DNA of 64,000 nt from Aquanectria penicillioides (lineage: Eukaryota > Ascomycota > Sordariomycetes > Hypocreales > Nectriaceae). Numbering within the stretch: position 1 is the first letter of the stretch; the number at the start of each line of letters is the position of its first letter. The translations under genes were made by a program, and so were the position numbers. This document shows, piece by piece, positions 58,020-64,000 of the stretch. The stretch spans positions 2,354,501 to 2,418,500 of the forward strand of contig PYIU01000010.1 of assembly GCA_003415625.1 (NCBI GenBank), read 5' to 3'. The notes beneath the pieces are model-generated. The model did not search any database and was not told where the DNA came from. It saw only the letters and a list, made by a program, of their open reading frames with translations.

Positions 58020-61000
58020 TTAATATAGTATTAATTTTAGTATCTTCACTTCCCCCTTTTTAACCCCTAGCACCCCTCCCCTAATAGCAATCTAACTATC
58101 TTTAGCCTAATGCTATTATTAACTATTTAATTAATTGCTTACTATATTTTAGTATTGCATTTATTAATTGCTATTTATCTTTAAAATTTAAACTTTAATA
58201 ATCTCTTTAAGCCTAATATAGATATATATTATAGTATTGTTATTTAAGCTTTTTATAGCATTTAAATTAAGTTCATTCTATTCCTACTATTCTATAGATC
58301 TAGTTTATATTTAATTAAATGCTTCCCTTTCTTTTCTTACCCTTAATAGTACTTCCTAATTTACACTAAAAGTCTCTTTATTATCCTTACTTACCTACTA
58401 CCTATCCTTATCCTCTATAAACTTCCTTAACCAATTACTATAGGTTATATCAAAAAGCTTAACTCTATCTATAGTATTAAAAATATAACTCTTTATCTTA
58501 TTAAATGCATTAGCAATTCTATAAGGGCCTAACCAATATAGCTTTATCTTTATAATATAAAATATATCTTTTTAATTCTATATATTATACTAAAGAACTA
58601 GATCTTCTATAGCAAAAGGCTCTTTATATAGCCTATATTAATTCTTTTTAATCTCTTTATTAGCAATTAACCTTTAAAATGCAATTACTTATTGCCTAGC
58701 TTCTTCTATATCTTCTTGCTTTTGCTTTAGAATCCTAATCCTTTACTTAAGCAAGTCCTTAGTAAAGGTTATATTATTCTATTTAATCAAACACTATATA
58801 GGCACTTCTACTTCTAAAGGAAGGACTAGCTTCTATCTATAGAGCAAATAAAAAGGTAATCTCCTATATAAGGCATAAATAGCTGCTCTTTTAGCTAGTA
58901 AAGCCATTAGTAAAATATCCATTTATTTTCCTTTTTCTTTACCCTTTTTCTTTAAGAAATTTATTATAGTAGTATAATTACCTTTAATAAGCCTATTTAC
59001 TTTAGGGTTATAAATAAAAGTATTAATAACTTCTATACTAAAGCTATTAAAATCTTTAAAAATCCCTTTTATAATCTCTTTTCTATTATTAATAATTACT
59101 CTTTTTAGCATTCTATACTAATAGTACAGTTTTCTAAAGAATTTCACAATATAGTAACTATTCAATCTTAAGATTGGCTTAGCCTCTACCTATTTATAAA
59201 AGTTATATCTAGCTTCTAGCATAAATCTAAATCCTTTATTAAAAGGCATATACTATCTATTAAAATAAATCTTTATTATTAAGTAAGTAAGCTTAATAGA
59301 TATAAAGGCTTCTATTAATCTTTAAGGAATATATATCTAATATATTAAGCACTACCTAATAGCTTTTATAATACTCCTTCTTGCATCTTACTAATAGTAC
59401 CTTTTAAAAAGGAGTGTATAAGTAGTATTGCAACTATAATGCCCTCTATTAATATAGTATAATTTAATTAAATCCTTTTAAATATCTTCCTTCTTTATAA
59501 TTAATCTTAAATTACCTCCCTATTCCTTAGCCCTAATCTATAAGCAGCTATCTCTTATAAAGTGTTTTTTAGCCTTTAGCTATAAGCATTAGTAATTCTA
59601 TAGGGTAATATCTATTAGCCTTTCTAATAAAAGTAAGTATTCCCCTAATTGCAATAAAGGTCTACTATAATTCTTTCTTAACTTTACTAATTTATCCTTA
59701 ATCTTAATAACATTAAAATAAGCATTAATAAACTCTTTAATATTACTTTTAGCCTTTTAATCCATTTAATTAAATGCTCTTAAACCTTTTCTAAATAGCC
59801 TATTAGCTATATTATTCTTATTTCTAGAAATATATTAAACAGTAAAGTTAAATAATAGAATATAACCAATCCATTAAATAACTATTGCATTAAGGATATT
59901 GCTAGCCCTACTATTAAGCTAGTAAATTAAAACTTAAGAATCTATCTCTAAAACAAAAGGCAATCTATATATATAGCTATAAAAGCATTTAATTCTATAC
60001 AATATGCCCTTATATTTAAGTTTAATAGCATTATACCTTTATTCTATAGAAGTCTAAAGACTAAATTTATACCTTATTAAATGCCTCTTCCCCTCTATTA
60101 TCTATATTAATATTATACCTTAGCCTTCTTTACTAGCATTAATCATAAAGATAACCTCCTTAAATCCTTTAGAAAGGTCTAATATCGCTAAAATAAAAGC
60201 AGAAATTATCTTTTCTTTAAGAATCGCTATAGCATTAGCTTATTCCTTACCCTATATCTATATAGTATCCTTCTTTAATAACTAAATAAAAGGTTTAGCA
60301 ATCTAAATATATCTTTTAATCTAAATTTAATAGTAGCCTATAATTCCTAAAAACGCTCTAACCTACTTTAGGTTATAGTATCTTTCCCACTTATTAATCT
60401 TAATTACTTTTTCCTCTACTAGCTGCCTTCTAGCTATACTATATAAGTATTCAATAATAACCGCAATATACTAGCAGAACTTTAACTTCCCTATAGAAAT
60501 TATGCACTTAAATAGCTTAATGTTTAGAAGAGTTTTATTTAAATTAATTAAATGCTTTAAGATAAATTTCTATATACCAAAAAGCACCTCCTCTCTATTA
60601 TACTTAATCTTTAGTCCTTTAATAGCAATATTATTTAAAAAGGCTTAATAGACTTTTAATAATAGATTAAAAAGGATTTTAATTATAATCCTTAAGAACT
60701 ATACTACTAAATTAGTTCCTTCTTACAGTAAGGTATATATCCTTAAAAGCCCTAGCAGTATATTAAAAGTCATTAAATCCTAACTTTTCTCTACTAAAAA
60801 AATCTAGTTATATCTTAAAAAGAAGTCTAAAAGAGTTAGGATTTTATATATCCTAAATTTAGCTAAAAATTCATTAGCTCTTAAAGGAATTAATCCATTC
60901 TATATTATATATACATTATATCTTTTAGCTAAATTAATTAAATAAAGTCTACTATCCTTTTTTACTACTAATATATATAGGTTCCAATAGGCAGCATAAA

Positions 61001-62640
61001 ACTCTTAAAGGATTTCTCTCTTTATTTAAGTTTTTAGCAATTTAATAACCTTCTTTTCTAATCCTTTAGGGATTAAAATGTTTTCTATTTATTAAGCTTT
61101 ATATTCAATCATCTTAATAATCTATAGAAAAGCCACTTTAGGGTCTAGTCTCTTATACTCCTTAAAATCCTAAGCAAATACTATTTCTCTATTATAAAGA
61201 ATTTCTAAAAGAACACTTCTTTCTTTATTAATAAAAATCTCTTTTATTTAATTAATTACTTTCTAAAGTCTTTCTTTATATAGCTTTAATCCTTTAGCTA
61301 TTTTAAAGAACTTAAGTATTAAGAGCTTTAAGTACTTAAACTTCTCTTTAAGGTCTCCCTTTACTTTCTTCTACCTTTTCTCCTTTCAATATAGATCCCC
61401 TTTAGGAATAGATCCATTCAATAGAATATTATCTTTAAGATATATTTTATTAGCTTTTTATTTATACATTATATTAATAAATGCCACCTCCCCTCTTTAG
61501 TATATAGCTAACTGTAGCTTCTTCTCTACCTTTATTACCTCTATATAGTTAACCTTTAATTAATTCCTAACTACTAACTAAATTACTACTTCCATTAATG
61601 CCTTATTTAACCATTTAATTAATTGCTTATTATTATCTTCTTTTAGACTTTATAATTCTATTAGTCTAAAAGAACTTTAGGAACTTATCTTTAGTTGCCT
61701 TAAGTAGTCTCTATATTCCTTAAGGCATTCTATTTAATATTTCTAGCAATAGGCATAATAATCTTAATTAAGCTAAATTAATATTATAAAAGCATTTCTC
61801 CTTTTAAAAATATATAATTAAATATAACTTTAGTAGCCTTAATAAAAGGCATTCCTAAAATAAAAGGAATAGAAATATATTCTCTTAAAGCAATATAAAA
61901 TCTCTATACTATTTAAATATTTTTAAGAAATAGCTTAATATCCACTTCTTTACACATTTAAATTCAATTATTAAAGTAGAATATAGTAAAAGCTTCTATA
62001 GGCTTTACTTTTAACTTATATTTTTATACTATCTTATTGAAAATAATATTTCCTTTCAACCTAAAATCCACTAAAGCTTTCCAAATTATCCCATTAAGGT
62101 CACTTAACTTTACTTAAATTTTCAGTAGTTCTTAGCATTAAGCTAAAGTTCTTTAATACTATTAGTCTAAAACATTTATATAGACTATTAAATGCATTTA
62201 ATTAAACATAAACTTTCCCCCTTTAGTTATTATATAGCTAATATTAACTTTATTAATACTTCTTTAATCCTTAATAAGGTATTCTTTAGGCAATAGTATA
62301 TAATAAGGTTTAGATTCCTCCTTAATCAATACACTATTAATACTACACTATTTAGCAATACAGTTAAAGTACTCCTCTAAAAATATTGCTTTTAGATTAT
62401 TAATTATAACTAAATTAGCAGCTTATTAAATCTATCTCTTTCTTAATAAGGGTCTAGATTTTACCTATCTAACTTCTTTTATTCCCTTTATATAATTAAA
62501 AACTATCTTTAAAATATTATTACTTAAAGGAGGGTTAAGGGTAATTAAATCCTTAATAGTTATTTAAACTTTTAATCCTACTACCTTTTTACAAACTTAT
62601 CTCCTTATTTAAATAACCTTAAGCATTTAATTAAAAGCAT
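58020..62640 (-). pseudogene. Decayed pol of Gypsy copy 2
   Basis: Integrase, RNase H and RT in reverse orientation. The RT box again reads F-L-N-N (near 60,620-60,645). Short open frames such as 58,923-59,111 are pieces of the integrase core without stops. Confidence 0.75.
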
Positions 62641-62839
62641 CCTAATCCTTTTCTTTAAGAATAATATTAGCAATCTCCCTATCCTTAATAAGTTCCCTAT
62701 TTATAACCTAAATAAAAGACTAAGTTCCTTTTTCCTCTTCTTAACTAGCCAATTCCTTTTCTAATTCTACTTTTATGCATTTTGCAGCATTAGTTTCTAA
62801 TATAATATTAGCAATAAAAGGGTTATTAATCAATTCTAT

Positions 62840-64000
62840 AGCTTAATTATTAATAAAAATGCAATTAACTTTAGGTTTTTAGGTCTCCTTAAGGGAATTC
62901 CTATTAAGCATTAAGGAGCTATACTTTAGTTGATTAATACACCTAAAAAAGTCTTTAATTAAACACTTCTCTTCCTTAGCAACCTACTATTTCTATACAT
63001 TTAGCTTATCTACTATTATAACCTTAACTTAGCTATAAATCTTAAAGATAAAGAATTTTAGGATCTATAAAACAACTATTTTTCTTACTCCTCCTTTAAT
63101 AGCAAGCTTATATATTAGTTTTAAGGGTAGTAAGAGTTCCTATTGCCCTATTTAAATAAAGCCAGCATCACTATTATAATCTATAAATCCCCTCCTTCTA
63201 TCTTCTATAAAAAGTAAGCAATAGTTTAAAAAATGCCTTACTTTTATACAATAAAAGCACTTTAGATCTCTATTATAACTTGCATTAATATAGAAGTTAT
63301 AATAAAGATGCATATAATTAGATTCTTCCACTTAATTAAAATTATTTCTAACCAATAATAACAATCCTATTCTTAATCGATTAATCTCTTAGTGTATAAT
63401 CCTCTCTAATTCCTATAATTTATTTATAATATCTTAGGCTATATTAATTTATAGCTTTTCTATTCCTTTAGTAAAAAGACTTAACTCCCCTTTTAAGCTT
63501 TAAATAGGGTTAAAAAACTTAAGCTCTTAATGCTAAAGCTAATTTTAATAAGCAAAAGGTTTTTTAGTTTTCCTAAAATATCTAAAGTTATTATCCTTCC
63601 TTTCTATTTAAAAGATCTAGATTCCTTTCTTAGCATTAAAAAAGTTCTTAATTAGCCTAATTATCTCCTTATACCTTATTATTCTTAAGGTATTTAAGTA
63701 TTTCCCTTTCTATTAGCAAACATTAATAATAATATTTTTCGGCATAGCATTATAAACAGCCTAAGCCTATACTATAAAAGCCTCCTAGCCAATAGGATCT
63801 ACTCTCCTACTAAATTAGGCATACTTTATAAGCTACTAAAGGATAACTTTATACTCTATAAACTAAATTAAAGTTATATTTATTTACTAAAGCTTATTCT
63901 TAAGTGAATTTAATTAATCTAAATCCTAATACTTAAAGGTTTCCAAAAGGTTCTACTTTATAGCAAGCCAATTATTGCCTTTTAATAAGTTCATAATATC
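62840..64000 (-). pseudogene. Decayed gag of Gypsy copy 2 (truncated by window end)
   Basis: Matches about 38,536-39,700 of copy 1. The zinc-knuckle region lies near 63,210-63,260. Confidence 0.6.

Larger units (their letters stand above)
53161..64000 (-). mobile_element. Second RIP-degraded Gypsy copy, inverted (5' part beyond window)
   Basis: Starts with a 383-bp LTR in reverse orientation and continues with internal sequence matching copy 1 backwards: the window end (64,000) pairs with about 38,536 in copy 1. The matched internal lengths are about 10,457 and 10,461 bp, so the copies are nearly free of gaps. The same extra 3' region is present. Its 5' LTR must lie outside the window. Confidence 0.85.

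Overview
The window is nuclear DNA of a filamentous ascomycete (Pezizomycotina, probably Sordariomycetes and perhaps Hypocreales; the order is inference). The reasons are many short introns (42-119 bp) with GT..AG ends, three Zn2Cys6 regulators, MFS/ABC efflux genes, a HET-type relic, and long AT-rich blocks whose repeat copies differ almost only by C/T and G/A transitions, the signature of repeat-induced point mutation (RIP). No bacterial operons, CRISPR arrays, tRNAs or rRNAs were seen.

Positions 1-36,160 are gene-bearing. In order: the C-terminal part of an ankyrin-repeat protein; a gap with a 93-bp solo LTR flanked by a perfect 5-bp duplication; a DHA1-type MFS efflux pump followed by a Zn2Cys6 regulator, with one identical CGG-N5-CCG palindrome upstream of both; a full-length ABCB (MDR/P-glycoprotein-like) transporter; a second Zn2Cys6 regulator; an ACS/allantoate-permease-type MFS gene with 11 introns; a BTB/POZ protein with acidic and lysine-rich tails; a HET-protein pseudogene; a third Zn2Cys6 regulator, an intracellular GH5 glycosidase and a divergent MFS sugar transporter, which look like a small glycoside-use module; a catalase and a divergent GMC oxidoreductase ending in Ser-Arg-Leu, which look like a peroxide-making and peroxide-removing pair; and a GNAT acetyltransferase. 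Gene models were built by hand from splice signals and reading phase, and all phases close.

Positions 36,160-64,000 are a RIP-degraded transposon block with no intact gene. A 12.4-kb Ty3/Gypsy-type element (36,967-49,379, 383-bp LTRs, + strand) sits in an older degraded element. A second copy (53,161 to beyond the window end, - strand) forms a roughly 10.46-kb collinear inverted repeat with it across a 3.8-kb spacer. Between integrase and 3' LTR both copies carry about 4.5 kb not usual for Gypsy elements: a run of about 20 A-tracts phased at close to 10.4 bp, and a long decayed open frame (ORF3) that I do not recognise. These, and a 16-bp palindrome scattered through the block, are the most unusual signals here.
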